From: Paraburkholderia phenazinium
GTDB lineage: Bacteria > Pseudomonadota > Gammaproteobacteria > Burkholderiales > Burkholderiaceae
NCBI RefSeq assembly: GCF_900142845.1
Contig: NZ_FSRU01000001.1
Coordinates: 2,542,001-2,606,000, forward strand
Direction: 5' to 3'
DNA: 64,000 nucleotides
The notes below the pieces were generated by a model, which saw only the letters and a list, made by a program, of their open reading frames with translations, did not search any database and was not told the DNA's origin. The position numbers and the translations under genes are program-made. Positions 36,323 through 44,993 of the stretch are shown piece after piece. Numbering within the stretch: position 1 is the first letter of the stretch; each line of letters begins with the position of its first letter.

Positions 36323-37351
36323 ATGACACGCAATCCGAACCCCCGCTCACGCCGCGACACACGAAGCAAGATGCGCGCGTTGACCGCGCTGGCCGCGCTC
36401 ACCACCTTGACGCTGCTCGGCGCCGGCAACAGCTTCGCTCAGGATACCGGCGATGCATCGGGCAAGGTCCTGCGCATCGGCTATCAGAAAGCCGGCTTGC
36501 TCGCGATCCTCAAAGCGCAAGGCTCGCTCGAACAGAAGCTCAAGCCGCTCGGCTACAGCGTGAAATGGTTCGAGTTTCCGGCCGGCCCGCAACTGCTCGA
36601 AGCATTGAACGCCAACGGCATCGACTTCGGCTATACGGGTGCGCCACCGCCGGTGTTCGCGCAGGCGGGCGGCGTCAACTTCGTGTACGTGGGGGCGGAA
36701 CCGGAGGGGCGTCATACCGAGGCGGTCATCGTCAAGCCCGGCTCGTCGCTGAATACGATCGCCGATCTGAAGGGCAAGCGCGTCGCGTTGCAAAAAGGCT
36801 CGAGTTCGAACTTTTTGCTGCTCGAGGTCCTGCAAAAGGCGGGCTTGCGTTATGAGGACATTCGTCCGGTCTACCTGGCGCCTGCGGACGCCCGCGCCGC
36901 ATTCGAGAACGGCGACGTCGACGCCTGGGTGATCTGGGATCCTTACTATGCCGCCGCCCAGCAAACGCTGAAGGCGCGCACGCTGGCGGACTATTCGAAC
37001 GTCAACACCGCGCACAGCTTCTATGAGGCCACCCGCGACTTCGCCCAGCAACATCCCGATGTGATCGGCGCGCTGCTCGGCCAGTTGCGCACCACGGGCC
37101 TGTGGGTCAACCAGCATCCGGACGAAACCGCGGCGTTGATCGCCCCGAAGGTGGGTCTCGATGTAAAACTGGTCGAGACCTGGGTACGCCGCTACCCGTA
37201 CGGCACCACGGCCGTGACCGACGAGATCGTCCAGTCCCAGCAAAACGTCGCGGATGCTTTCTACGGCGCGCATCTGATTCCGCAAAAGATCACAGTCCGC
37301 GACAATGTCTGGCAAAACCGCGATGTCGCAGCGAGCCTCGCGGCGAAGTAA
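36323..37351 (+). CDS. SsuA-like sulfonate/aliphatic ABC substrate-binding protein
   Basis: A 342-residue exported protein (signal peptide ending SFAQ, about residue 40). The mature start KVLRIGYQKAGLLAILKAQGSLEQKL, the FEFPAGPQLLEALNA segment and FGYTGAPPPVFAQA are typical of SsuA/TauA-like receptors for sulfonates. VDAWVIWDPYYAA is also conserved. No SsuB, SsuC or SsuD gene is nearby, so it is an orphan receptor that may share a transporter encoded elsewhere. GGAG eight bases before ATG 36323 supports the start. Confidence 0.88.
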   Translation: MTRNPNPRSRRDTRSKMRALTALAALTTLTLLGAGNSFAQDTGDASGKVLRIGYQKAGLLAILKAQGSLEQKLKPLGYSVKWFEFPAGPQLLEALNANGIDFGYTGAPPPVFAQAGGVNFVYVGAEPEGRHTEAVIVKPGSSLNTIADLKGKRVALQKGSSSNFLLLEVLQKAGLRYEDIRPVYLAPADARAAFENGDVDAWVIWDPYYAAAQQTLKARTLADYSNVNTAHSFYEATRDFAQQHPDVIGALLGQLRTTGLWVNQHPDETAALIAPKVGLDVKLVETWVRRYPYGTTAVTDEIVQSQQNVADAFYGAHLIPQKITVRDNVWQNRDVAASLAAK

Positions 37352-37687
37352 GCACGCCGTGGAGTACGAAACCGCGTACGACATGAAGTGAAAAACGGAG
37401 CGCGGATCGCAAGCCGACAGCGCCACGCCCGACCACGCACATCCCGTATGATGTGCGTCCCGCCGCTTACCTTCCGCTCAGTCAAACTGTCAAAAAGCGT
37501 GTACCGGTAGAACTTTCCCTTTTCGAACCGGTCCTTCTCCGCACGCTTCACAGCGTCGTTTCCCGGGTTGCCCCGCCGCTGCGGCATAGCGCTTGCCCTG
37601 TGCAGGCGCGCCGGCACCCATTGCCTCTTTTGAACCACCGCGCGGCGCGCTGCGCGCCGTCGCCAGAAAACAAGGACCGTCAAGGCC
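37352..37687. other. Intergenic region without recognised gene
   Basis: About 335 bases between the SsuA-like and MscS genes. No terminator, promoter or small gene stands out; several frames are open on the minus strand but have no coding signature. Confidence 0.45.
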
Positions 37688-38587
37688 ATGCAGAATCTTC
37701 TCGCCGAGATCCATCCGAACCAGTGGACTTTCCTCTGGGATGGACTCACCACCGTTACGATGCACCTGTGCGCCGCCGCGCTGATCCTCATGGTCGGCTG
37801 GTGGGTCGCGCGCCGCGTCTCGCGCTCGCTCAACCGTCTGCTCACCCGGCAGTCGCGCATGGACGCCACGCTGCGCCCTGTCCTATGCGACACCAGCCTG
37901 TGGGGCATTCGCGTGGTCGCCATCATCGGGGCGCTGTCGCAACTGGGCATTCAGACGGCGAGCATCGTCGCCGTGCTCGGCGCCGCCGGTCTCGCCATCG
38001 GTCTCGCGCTGCAAGGCACCATGCAGAACATCGCGGCCGGCATCATGCTGTTGCTGCTGCGGCCCTTCAAGGTGGGTGATTCGATCGAAGCCGGCACGGG
38101 TACCGTAGCGGGTACGGTCGAAGAAATCAGCCTGTTCACCACGCGTCTCACCAAATCCGACGGCATCTGCGAATACGTGCCGAACAGCGCGCTGTGGAGC
38201 AATTCGATCCGCAATTACAACCGCAATCCGACCCGCCGTCTGGATCTGGAAGTGGAAATCTCGGTGCGCGACGACGTCGATCGCGCGCTGGCCGCCCTGC
38301 GCAGCCTCGCCGCCGCCGACCCGCGCGCGCTGCCGAAGCCCGCACCGCAAGTGATGGTGAGCCGCTTCGACGACAGCACGGTGGTGCTCAACGTCCGCGT
38401 ATGGGCGAATATCGACGTGTTCTGGGATATGCGCTGGGACCTCGCGCGCCAGGTGCGCCAGGCGCTCAACGAGGCGCAATGCGGCTTGCCGGTGCGCACG
38501 CGGGAGCTGCATATCGTGCAGAGCAGCGAAGCGAGCGAACTGGCGCCGGTTCGCACAACTGCGGCGCCACGCGCCATCACGCAGTAA
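37688..38587 (+). CDS. Small-conductance mechanosensitive channel (MscS family)
   Basis: A 299-residue MscS channel: three TMs with the pore helix GAAGLAIGLALQGTMQNIAAGIMLLLLRPF, split by Gly/Ala packing residues. A beta domain follows (VGDSIEAG, VEEISLFTTRL, VPNSALWSNSIRNY), then the alpha/beta vestibule. It opens on membrane tension to release solutes under hypo-osmotic shock. A strong terminator follows, so it is monocistronic. Confidence 0.93.
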   Translation: MQNLLAEIHPNQWTFLWDGLTTVTMHLCAAALILMVGWWVARRVSRSLNRLLTRQSRMDATLRPVLCDTSLWGIRVVAIIGALSQLGIQTASIVAVLGAAGLAIGLALQGTMQNIAAGIMLLLLRPFKVGDSIEAGTGTVAGTVEEISLFTTRLTKSDGICEYVPNSALWSNSIRNYNRNPTRRLDLEVEISVRDDVDRALAALRSLAAADPRALPKPAPQVMVSRFDDSTVVLNVRVWANIDVFWDMRWDLARQVRQALNEAQCGLPVRTRELHIVQSSEASELAPVRTTAAPRAITQ

Positions 38588-38590
38588 AGG

Positions 38591-38618
38591 AAGCGGCCGG
38601 AGGCATCCGGCCGCTTTT
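38591..38618 (+). terminator. Intrinsic terminator after MscS gene
   Basis: A ten-base stem AAGCGGCCGG (38591-38600) pairs exactly with CCGGCCGCTT (38607-38616) around a six-base loop. The TTTT at 38614-38619 gives a short U tract. It lies four bases after the stop codon. Confidence 0.8.
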
Positions 38619-38717
38619 GTCCGTCCCCTCCAGCCTCATCCCCGCGGCGCTCGCCGCCCGCCCCCATAGAGTCCGCAATCTAAACCGCCGCTTGCGCGAT
38701 TCGATCTCAGCCTCTAT

Positions 38718-38739
38718 TGTTACATCACTCAATGTCACA
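38718..38739. promoter_or_regulatory. Near-palindrome in the monooxygenase promoter
   Basis: TGTTACAT (38718-38725) and ATGTCACA (38732-38739) are inverted copies with one mismatch and a six-base spacer. They lie ~30 bases before the monooxygenase ATG and overlap the likely -35 (TTGTTA) region, which fits a repressor operator. The half-site TGTGACAT also occurs at 16760-16767 beside the TetR gene. Confidence 0.4.
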
Positions 38740-38769
38740 GTTAATAGTGAATAAAAGGAGACGGATCGG

Positions 38770-40356
38770 ATGAACGCACGCACCATGCCTCCCGACGCGT
38801 TGGCGCCCCTCGAGACCGAGGTCGCGATTATCGGCTCGGGCTTTGCCGGGCTCGGCATGGCCATCCGGCTCCGCCAGGCCGGCATGACCGACTTCATGGT
38901 CGCCGAAAAGGCCGACTCGGTCGGCGGCACCTGGCGCGACAACCATTACCCAGGCTGCGCCTGCGACGTGCAATCGCACGTCTATTCGTTCTCCTTCGCG
39001 CCCAATCCGCGCTGGACCCGCATGTTCGCGCGCCAGCCGGAGATCCGCGCTTACCTGGAAGCGTGCACGCAGCGCTTCGGCGTCGCGCGCCATATCCGCT
39101 TCGGGCACGAACTGGTCAGCGCAACCTATGACGAGACGCGCCATCGCTGGCAGATGCTGTTCGCCAACGGCCAGCAGTGGTCCGCGCGCGTGCTGGTGTC
39201 GGGCATGGGCGGCTTGTCGCGGGCGGCGCTGCCGGACATTCCCGGTCTCGCCGGCTTCAAGGGCAAGACCTTCCACTCGCAGCAATGGGATCACAGCTAT
39301 TCGCTCGAAGGCAAACGCGTCGCCGTGATCGGCACCGGTGCGAGCGCGATCCAGTTCGTGCCGCAGATCGCTCCGCGCGTCGCGCAACTGGATCTGTTCC
39401 AGCGCACCCCGCCGTGGATCATGCCGAAGGCCGACCGCGCGGTGAAGCCGCTCGAACAGTGGTTGTTCCGGCATCTGCCGTTCACCCAGAAGATCATGCG
39501 CGCGGGCCTCTATTGCATGCTGGAATCGCGAGCCTTCGGTTTTGCCGTGCATCCTTCGCTGATGAAGACCGCGCAAAAGATCGCGCTGCGTCATCTGCGC
39601 CGTCAGGTGGCCGACCCGCAATTGCGCGCCACGCTCACGCCCGACTACACGATGGGCTGCAAGCGCATCCTGATTTCGAACGACTACTTCCCTGCCCTGT
39701 CGCGCCGGAACGTCTCGGTCGTCACGAGCGGAATTGTGCGAATCGAAGAAGATGCCGTGGTCACGGCCGACGGCGTGCGCCATCCTGCCGACTGCGTGAT
39801 CTTCGGCACCGGCTTCCAGGTGGCGGACCCGTTCCCACGCGGTGTGGTGCGCGGCAAAGGCGGCGTCGATATCGTCGATACCTGGCGCGACGGCGCGCAC
39901 GCTTACCTCGGCACCGCGCTGCCTGGTTATCCGAACTTCTTCATGATCGTCGGCCCGAACACCGGTCTTGGCCACAACTCGATGGTGTACATGATCGAGT
40001 CGCAAGTGGAGTACATCCTGCGCGCCCTGCAGACCATGAAGACCGAACGCACCGCGGCGATCGAGGTGCGTCCGCAGGTTGAGCGCGCCTACAACGAGCA
40101 GATCCAGCAAAAGCTCGGCCGCGCGATCTGGTCCACCGGCGGTTGCAAGAGCTGGTATCTCGATCCGAAGACCGGCAAGAACACCACGTTGTGGCCCGGC
40201 TTTGCATTCCGTTTCCGCCAGGCCACCAGCACCTTCAGCATGGGTGACTACTTCGCCTATACGCCCGAGGCGCAGCCGAACAGCGCGCCGCACGTACATG
40301 CCGCGGCGGTCATGCAAAGCGGCGCGAGCGCACCGTCGTCCGCGGAAGCGACTTGA
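38770..40356 (+). CDS. Flavin-containing Baeyer-Villiger-type monooxygenase
   Basis: A 528-residue flavoprotein with FAD site VAIIGSGFAGLGMAI (~20-34) and NADPH site VAVIGTGASAIQFV (~188). Between them is FKGKTFHSQQWDH, matching the type I Baeyer-Villiger fingerprint FxGxxxHxxxW(P/D). It should insert oxygen next to a ketone to give an ester or lactone, using NADPH and O2. A dehydrogenase and an alpha/beta hydrolase in the same operon would make the ketone and cleave the ester. AAGGAGA precedes ATG 38770. The substrate (aliphatic, cyclic or terpenoid ketone) is not readable. Confidence 0.9.
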   Translation: MNARTMPPDALAPLETEVAIIGSGFAGLGMAIRLRQAGMTDFMVAEKADSVGGTWRDNHYPGCACDVQSHVYSFSFAPNPRWTRMFARQPEIRAYLEACTQRFGVARHIRFGHELVSATYDETRHRWQMLFANGQQWSARVLVSGMGGLSRAALPDIPGLAGFKGKTFHSQQWDHSYSLEGKRVAVIGTGASAIQFVPQIAPRVAQLDLFQRTPPWIMPKADRAVKPLEQWLFRHLPFTQKIMRAGLYCMLESRAFGFAVHPSLMKTAQKIALRHLRRQVADPQLRATLTPDYTMGCKRILISNDYFPALSRRNVSVVTSGIVRIEEDAVVTADGVRHPADCVIFGTGFQVADPFPRGVVRGKGGVDIVDTWRDGAHAYLGTALPGYPNFFMIVGPNTGLGHNSMVYMIESQVEYILRALQTMKTERTAAIEVRPQVERAYNEQIQQKLGRAIWSTGGCKSWYLDPKTGKNTTLWPGFAFRFRQATSTFSMGDYFAYTPEAQPNSAPHVHAAAVMQSGASAPSSAEAT

Positions 40357-40463
40357 GAAGTAGCAGGCACGCTCATCAACATGCATTCGATCACACCGGC
40401 ATCACCGTTTCACACACAGAAAAAACAACAAGGCACCGCTCAGAGAGGAATAGGAGGAACGCA

Positions 40464-41369
40464 ATGAAGAGTTTCACAGACCGGGTTGCCGCGATTACCG
40501 GAGCAGGTTCGGGCATGGGCCGCTCGCTCGCCATCCAGTTGGCGCGCGAATGCTGCCACCTCGCGCTCGCGGACCGTAACGCCACGAGCCTCGCCGAAAC
40601 GGCCAGGCTCGCACAGGCCGAAGCGCCGCAGATCGTCGGCGCGCCGCTGCGCGTGACGACGCGTGTGCTCGACGTGGCGGATCGCGCGGCCATGTTCGAT
40701 TGGGCCGCCGAAACCGCGGCCCAGCACGATCGCGTCAACCTCGTGTTCAACAACGCGGGGGTGGCGCTGTCGAGCACGATCGAAGGCATGGACTACGCCG
40801 ATCTCGAATGGATCGTCGGCATCAACTTCTGGGGTGTCGTGCATGGCACCAAGGCGTTCCTGCCGTACCTCAAGGCATCGGGCGCAGGGCACATCGTCAA
40901 TACGTCGAGCGTGTTCGGTCTCTTCGCACAACCTGGCATGAGCGGCTACAACGCCACCAAGTACGCCGTGCGCGGTTTCACCGAGGCGCTGCGTCAGGAG
41001 CTCGACCTGATGAAATGCGGCGTGTCGGCCACCTGCGTGCATCCGGGCGGCATCCACACCGGCATCGCGCAATCGAGCCGGATCGCCTCGAACATGGTGG
41101 GCTTCATGATCGAGAGCGAACAGCAAGGCAAGGACGATTTCGAAAAGTTCTTCATCACCACGCCCGACGAAGCCGCCCGCGTGATTCTCGACGGCGTGCG
41201 CAAGAACCGCCGGCGCGTGCTGATCGGCCGCGATGCGCGGGCCGCCGACTGGCTCGCCCGCACGCTGCCGGCTGCCTACCAGGCGCTGGTGGTGATGCAG
41301 ACGCGCCGCATGCATCGCATCGCGCACAAGCGCGCCCGCGCAGCCGAGGCTGCCGGACGGCGCGCGTAA
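40464..41369 (+). CDS. Short-chain dehydrogenase/reductase
   Basis: A 301-residue SDR with cofactor motif TGAGSGMGRSLA, the NNAG strand and catalytic Ser-Tyr-Lys (NTSS, then Tyr in YNATKYAV). The C-terminal extension of ~50 residues is Arg-rich, seen in SDRs linked to flavin monooxygenases. It probably oxidises an alcohol to the ketone used by the monooxygenase upstream. AGGAGGA six bases before ATG 40464 is a strong ribosome-binding site and decides the start. Confidence 0.9.
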   Translation: MKSFTDRVAAITGAGSGMGRSLAIQLARECCHLALADRNATSLAETARLAQAEAPQIVGAPLRVTTRVLDVADRAAMFDWAAETAAQHDRVNLVFNNAGVALSSTIEGMDYADLEWIVGINFWGVVHGTKAFLPYLKASGAGHIVNTSSVFGLFAQPGMSGYNATKYAVRGFTEALRQELDLMKCGVSATCVHPGGIHTGIAQSSRIASNMVGFMIESEQQGKDDFEKFFITTPDEAARVILDGVRKNRRRVLIGRDARAADWLARTLPAAYQALVVMQTRRMHRIAHKRARAAEAAGRRA

Positions 41370-41396
41370 TCCCAAAGCACCATAAGGAGAAAGGCC

Positions 41397-42275
41397 ATGA
41401 TGCCTGTTCGCCGCGACCTTCGTTTCGCTTTACCCCCTGAGCGTGCCTGCGACTGGCATCAGCAGGGTTCACACGTGACGCACTTTTTCAACGCGCTCTC
41501 GCTGCTGTTTCCCGCCGGCGAGCGCTTTTTCATGGACAGCGTGCGCAACTATCGCGACCGCATCCACGATCCGGTGCTGAAAAAGCAGGTGCTCGGCTTC
41601 ATCGGCCAGGAAGCGATGCACACCCGCGAGCACATCGAGTACAACGATCTGCTGCAGAACGCCGGACTGCCTGCGCACAAACTCGACCGGCGTCTCGCGA
41701 TGTTCCTCAACCTCAATCGCAAGATGCCGAAGTCGTTTCAACTGGCGATGACCGTCGCGCTCGAACACTACACGGCCATGCTGGCCGGCCTTCTGCTGGA
41801 GGACGACACGCGCGTGGGCGGATCGGTGGAAGGCTACGCGCAGATGTGGACCTGGCATGCGCTCGAAGAGACCGAGCATAAAGCGGTCTCGTTCGATGTG
41901 TGGAACACCGTGGTCAAGCCCGGTCTCGGCCGCTACCTGCTGCGCACCGGCACCATGCTGACCGTCACGCTGGTGTTCTGGCTGATTGTGTTCGACTACC
42001 ACGTACGCCTCCTGATCGCCGATCGCAAACGCGGCGGTCATCTGCGCGGCATGGGGCGGGTCGTCAAGTTCCTCTACGGACCGAGGCACGGCGTGTTTCC
42101 GGGCATCGCCATGGAATGGCTGCGTTTTTTCAAGCCGAGCTACCACCCGTGGGATCACGACAATCGTGCGCAACTGACGCGTATCGACGGTCTCGTCGCC
42201 GCGGTCGATTCGGCCAACGCCGCCAATCCGGCCGCGCTGAAAGCAAGCCGCCGCGGCGTGCGGGCGGTCGCGTGA
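41397..42275 (+). CDS. Predicted metal-dependent hydrolase (PF10118 type)
   Basis: A 292-residue, mostly helical protein of the PF10118 metal-dependent hydrolase family. Conserved Glu/His residues occur as GQEAMHTREHIEYN, ALEHYTA and TWHALEETEHKAVSFD, like a di-iron ferritin-type four-helix site. A hydrophobic helix ~185-205 suggests membrane contact. The 'hydrolase' name is a prediction; an oxygenase or desaturase-like role is equally compatible. It overlaps the next gene start by GTGA. Confidence 0.82.
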   Translation: MMPVRRDLRFALPPERACDWHQQGSHVTHFFNALSLLFPAGERFFMDSVRNYRDRIHDPVLKKQVLGFIGQEAMHTREHIEYNDLLQNAGLPAHKLDRRLAMFLNLNRKMPKSFQLAMTVALEHYTAMLAGLLLEDDTRVGGSVEGYAQMWTWHALEETEHKAVSFDVWNTVVKPGLGRYLLRTGTMLTVTLVFWLIVFDYHVRLLIADRKRGGHLRGMGRVVKFLYGPRHGVFPGIAMEWLRFFKPSYHPWDHDNRAQLTRIDGLVAAVDSANAANPAALKASRRGVRAVA

Positions 42276-43204
42276 TACGCGACGCGCTGGTCGTCGACGC
42301 CGGCGACGTACGCCTCGCGGTGTACGTCAGCGGGCCGCGCGAAGCACCACCGCTGGTGCTGGTGCATGGCTATCCGGATTCGGCTGCGGTGTGGGAACCG
42401 TTGCGGGCGCAACTAGACCGGCGCTACCGCGTGATTACCTACGATGTACGTGGCGCCGGCGCCTCGGAGGCGCCGCCTCGCCGGGCCGGCTATCGTCTCG
42501 AGCGGCTCGCCGCCGATCTCGCCGCCGTCGCCGATGCGACCTGCGGTGGCGAAGCGTTTCATCTGGTCGGCCACGACTGGGGGTCGATCCAGAGCTGGGA
42601 GGCCGTCACGAGCGTGGCGTTCGAAGGCCGCATTGCGTCGTACACGTCGATCTCCGGCCCGTGTCTCGACCATGCCGCGCTCGGCCTGCGCGGCCACGGC
42701 GGAGCGTCCTCCGGGCAACCCGCCGCGCGGCGAATCGCGAACGGTCTAAGGCAAGCGCTGAAGTCCTGGTACATCTATCTGTTTCATCTGCCGCTCTTGC
42801 CGGAGCTCGCATGGCGTGGCGGCGTCGCGCGTGGCTGGCCCCTGTGGTTGCGCTTCTCCGAGCATGTTCGCGTTGAACGCGACCCCGCCCAGCTACGCAA
42901 TGGCCTCAACGGTCTGAACCTGTACCGGGCCAACTTCATCGACCGCCTGTTTCATCCCCGTGCGCGCCGAGCCCATGCGCCGGTGCAATTCATCGTGCCC
43001 TTGCGCGATCATTACGTGGGGCCGGCGCTCTCGCTCGGGCTCGAACACTGGCTCGGCGACTATACGCGCGAGCCGATCGACGCCGGCCACTGGGTCGTGC
43101 TGCGCGATCCCGCGGGCATTGCCGCGCGGATCGACCGCTTCGCCGCTCAACATCCGCCGCTTGCGAGGGTGAACGGCGTCAGCGCGTTCGCGGCAAGCGC
43201 GTGA
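42272..43204 (+). CDS. Alpha/beta hydrolase (epoxide hydrolase/haloalkane dehalogenase-like)
   Basis: A 310-residue hydrolase. The oxyanion motif is LVHGYPDSAAVWEPL. The nucleophile elbow is GHDWGS, an Asp nucleophile as in epoxide hydrolases and dehalogenases, unlike the Ser of esterases. The catalytic His is in DAGHWVVLRDP. GTG at 42272 overlaps the upstream stop and is the only start that fits the domain. In the operon it may cleave the lactone or ester, or an epoxide by-product. Its 3' end overlaps the convergent gene by 26 bases. Confidence 0.88.
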   Translation: MIRDALVVDAGDVRLAVYVSGPREAPPLVLVHGYPDSAAVWEPLRAQLDRRYRVITYDVRGAGASEAPPRRAGYRLERLAADLAAVADATCGGEAFHLVGHDWGSIQSWEAVTSVAFEGRIASYTSISGPCLDHAALGLRGHGGASSGQPAARRIANGLRQALKSWYIYLFHLPLLPELAWRGGVARGWPLWLRFSEHVRVERDPAQLRNGLNGLNLYRANFIDRLFHPRARRAHAPVQFIVPLRDHYVGPALSLGLEHWLGDYTREPIDAGHWVVLRDPAGIAARIDRFAAQHPPLARVNGVSAFAASA

Positions 43205-43733
43205 ACAGCGTGGGGTAGTCGATCACCAGGCCGTCTTCGTCCACGGTCAGGTTGGCGCTGAAGTGGCGAAAGATCCCTTCATAACGATATTCGCGGTTCA
43301 AGGCGATGCACGAGTAGGCTTGCTCGACGCGTGTGACCTGCAGATCCGGTGTCGAGATGTACGCCACCTCGATCGGCCGGCGCTCGCCTTCGGCCAGTTG
43401 CAGACGGCGGATGGGCAGCGTGTTGGTAAACGGCGTCGCCGCGATATCGATGTCGATACAACCTTCTATGGCAGCGAGCGTGCCGCCCTGGCCATCGCGC
43501 CAATGACCCTCGCCGTCGCCGTGCAGCTCCAGTTCGCCGCCGCCCGTGATCTTGAGGAAGGCGTAGGTGACGTGCCAGCGCGGATCGCAGCGCACCCGGT
43601 AGTACAGGCCGTAAGCCTTCCCATAGCGCTGCCCGACCACGACGCTCTCCACGAAGAACCCTTCGTCGCGCGCATCGAACGCCAGGTGTTCGATGCCGTC
43701 GCCCTCTTCCGATGTCCAACGTACTTCACGCAT
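43179..43733 (-). CDS. Putative glycolipid-binding family protein
   Basis: A 184-residue, beta-rich protein matching the putative glycolipid-binding family (PF06475): WTSEEGDGIEHLAF, VVVGQRYGKAYGLYYRVRCDP and a repeated strand pattern to the YPTLFTRL end. No signal peptide is present. Structure-based annotation suggests a lipid or glycolipid cavity, but biochemical evidence is thin. Start is ATG 43733 with a GGAGG-like site; an earlier start at 43790 is weaker. Confidence 0.78.
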   Translation of the reverse strand: MREVRWTSEEGDGIEHLAFDARDEGFFVESVVVGQRYGKAYGLYYRVRCDPRWHVTYAFLKITGGGELELHGDGEGHWRDGQGGTLAAIEGCIDIDIAATPFTNTLPIRRLQLAEGERRPIEVAYISTPDLQVTRVEQAYSCIALNREYRYEGIFRHFSANLTVDEDGLVIDYPTLFTRLPRTR

Positions 43734-44007
43734 GGTTTTGCCTCCTTGAGGATCGGCGCGGCGGGCACGGGTTCGCAAGCGTCTGCGCACGAGGCCGCGC
43801 GTGCCGGAGAACTATCGTAGCAAGACCGGGCGGTGTGCGCTGTCCACGCAACGCGCATCGCAAATAGCCACTATCATCGCGCCGGGATGACGGGCGCGAC
43901 GCGGCTGCCCTATGCTCGCGGTTCGCAAAGCATCAACCGCAACGCCTTCGCGGCACGCGGCCCCTCCACTGAGCCACATCGCCACTCCGTCGCACTGCCT
44001 CGCCACC

Positions 44008-44940
44008 ATGCACGCAGCATCCCATCCAGCAGAATCCGCCGCGCTGCGCACGCTGTTGCGCAGTCTCGGTCAGATCGTCCTGCAGCGCAACGCCTTCACC
44101 GGCGCATGCCTCGTCGCGGCATGGCTCGTCAGCGACCCGCGTCTCGCCTGCGCGGCGCTGAGCGGCGCCGTGGCGGCCAATATCGGCGCGGTGCTGGCCG
44201 GCCACTGCGAAGCCGATACGCGCGACGGACTGCACGGCTTCAATGGCGCCCTGGCAGGACTCGCCGCATTCACCTTTATTGCCGACGACGCCACCGCCGC
44301 CGCAGTGGCGATTCTCGCGGGCCTCGTCACGGGCTGGGGCATCGAGCCGTGGTCACGCTGGCTGCGCACGCGAGGCGCGCCAAGCGTCTATTCGAGCCCT
44401 TGCCTGATCGTCACCTGGCTGTGGCTGCCGTTGCTCAAACCCGGTGCAGCGCCACCTGGACCCGCCCACCTCGCCGCCTTTTCCCGCATCCCGGACGGCG
44501 TGCTTGCGGGACTCGCGCAGACAGGCTTTGCAGCGGGCGCGATAGCGGGCGTGCTGGTGCTGGCCGGCATCGCTGCGTCGTCGTACCGGCTGGCAGCGTG
44601 CGCGCTGGCAGGCGCAAGTATCACCAGCGCGGCGCATCTGCTGCTCGGCGCGAGCCCTGCCTCGTTTGACGCAGGCCTGCTAGGATTCAACGGCGCGCTG
44701 ACGGCGCTCGCGCTCGCCGAAGCCGGCTGGATCGCGGCGCTCGGAGCAATCCTGCTGGTGATCGTTCTGCAACAGTTGGCGTCGCGCTACGGATTGCCGG
44801 CCATGACGGCGCCGTTCGTGGCCGCGACGTGGAGCGTGCAGGCACTGGTGCGCCGCTGGCAGCACGGCAAGCGCGCGCGCACCCTGCTCAAGCCAGCCCA
44901 CTCGCGACGGCCGCCGCGCTCGGTCACGCGCACCGGTTAG
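44008..44940 (+). CDS. Urea transporter family protein
   Basis: A 310-residue membrane protein of the UT family. The family's internal repeat is visible as two matching segments, LHGFNGALAGLAAF and LLGFNGALTALALA, which form the two halves of the urea pore. About ten hydrophobic segments are present. It facilitates urea diffusion. No urease gene is in the window. Start is ATG 44008; an earlier one at 43912 adds a polar stretch. A class II aldolase follows after 53 bases. Confidence 0.85.
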   Translation: MHAASHPAESAALRTLLRSLGQIVLQRNAFTGACLVAAWLVSDPRLACAALSGAVAANIGAVLAGHCEADTRDGLHGFNGALAGLAAFTFIADDATAAAVAILAGLVTGWGIEPWSRWLRTRGAPSVYSSPCLIVTWLWLPLLKPGAAPPGPAHLAAFSRIPDGVLAGLAQTGFAAGAIAGVLVLAGIAASSYRLAACALAGASITSAAHLLLGASPASFDAGLLGFNGALTALALAEAGWIAALGAILLVIVLQQLASRYGLPAMTAPFVAATWSVQALVRRWQHGKRARTLLKPAHSRRPPRSVTRTG

Positions 44941-44993
44941 CCGTCAGGTAACGGCCGTTTTACCCGCAACCCATGGATGGGATCGAAGACATC

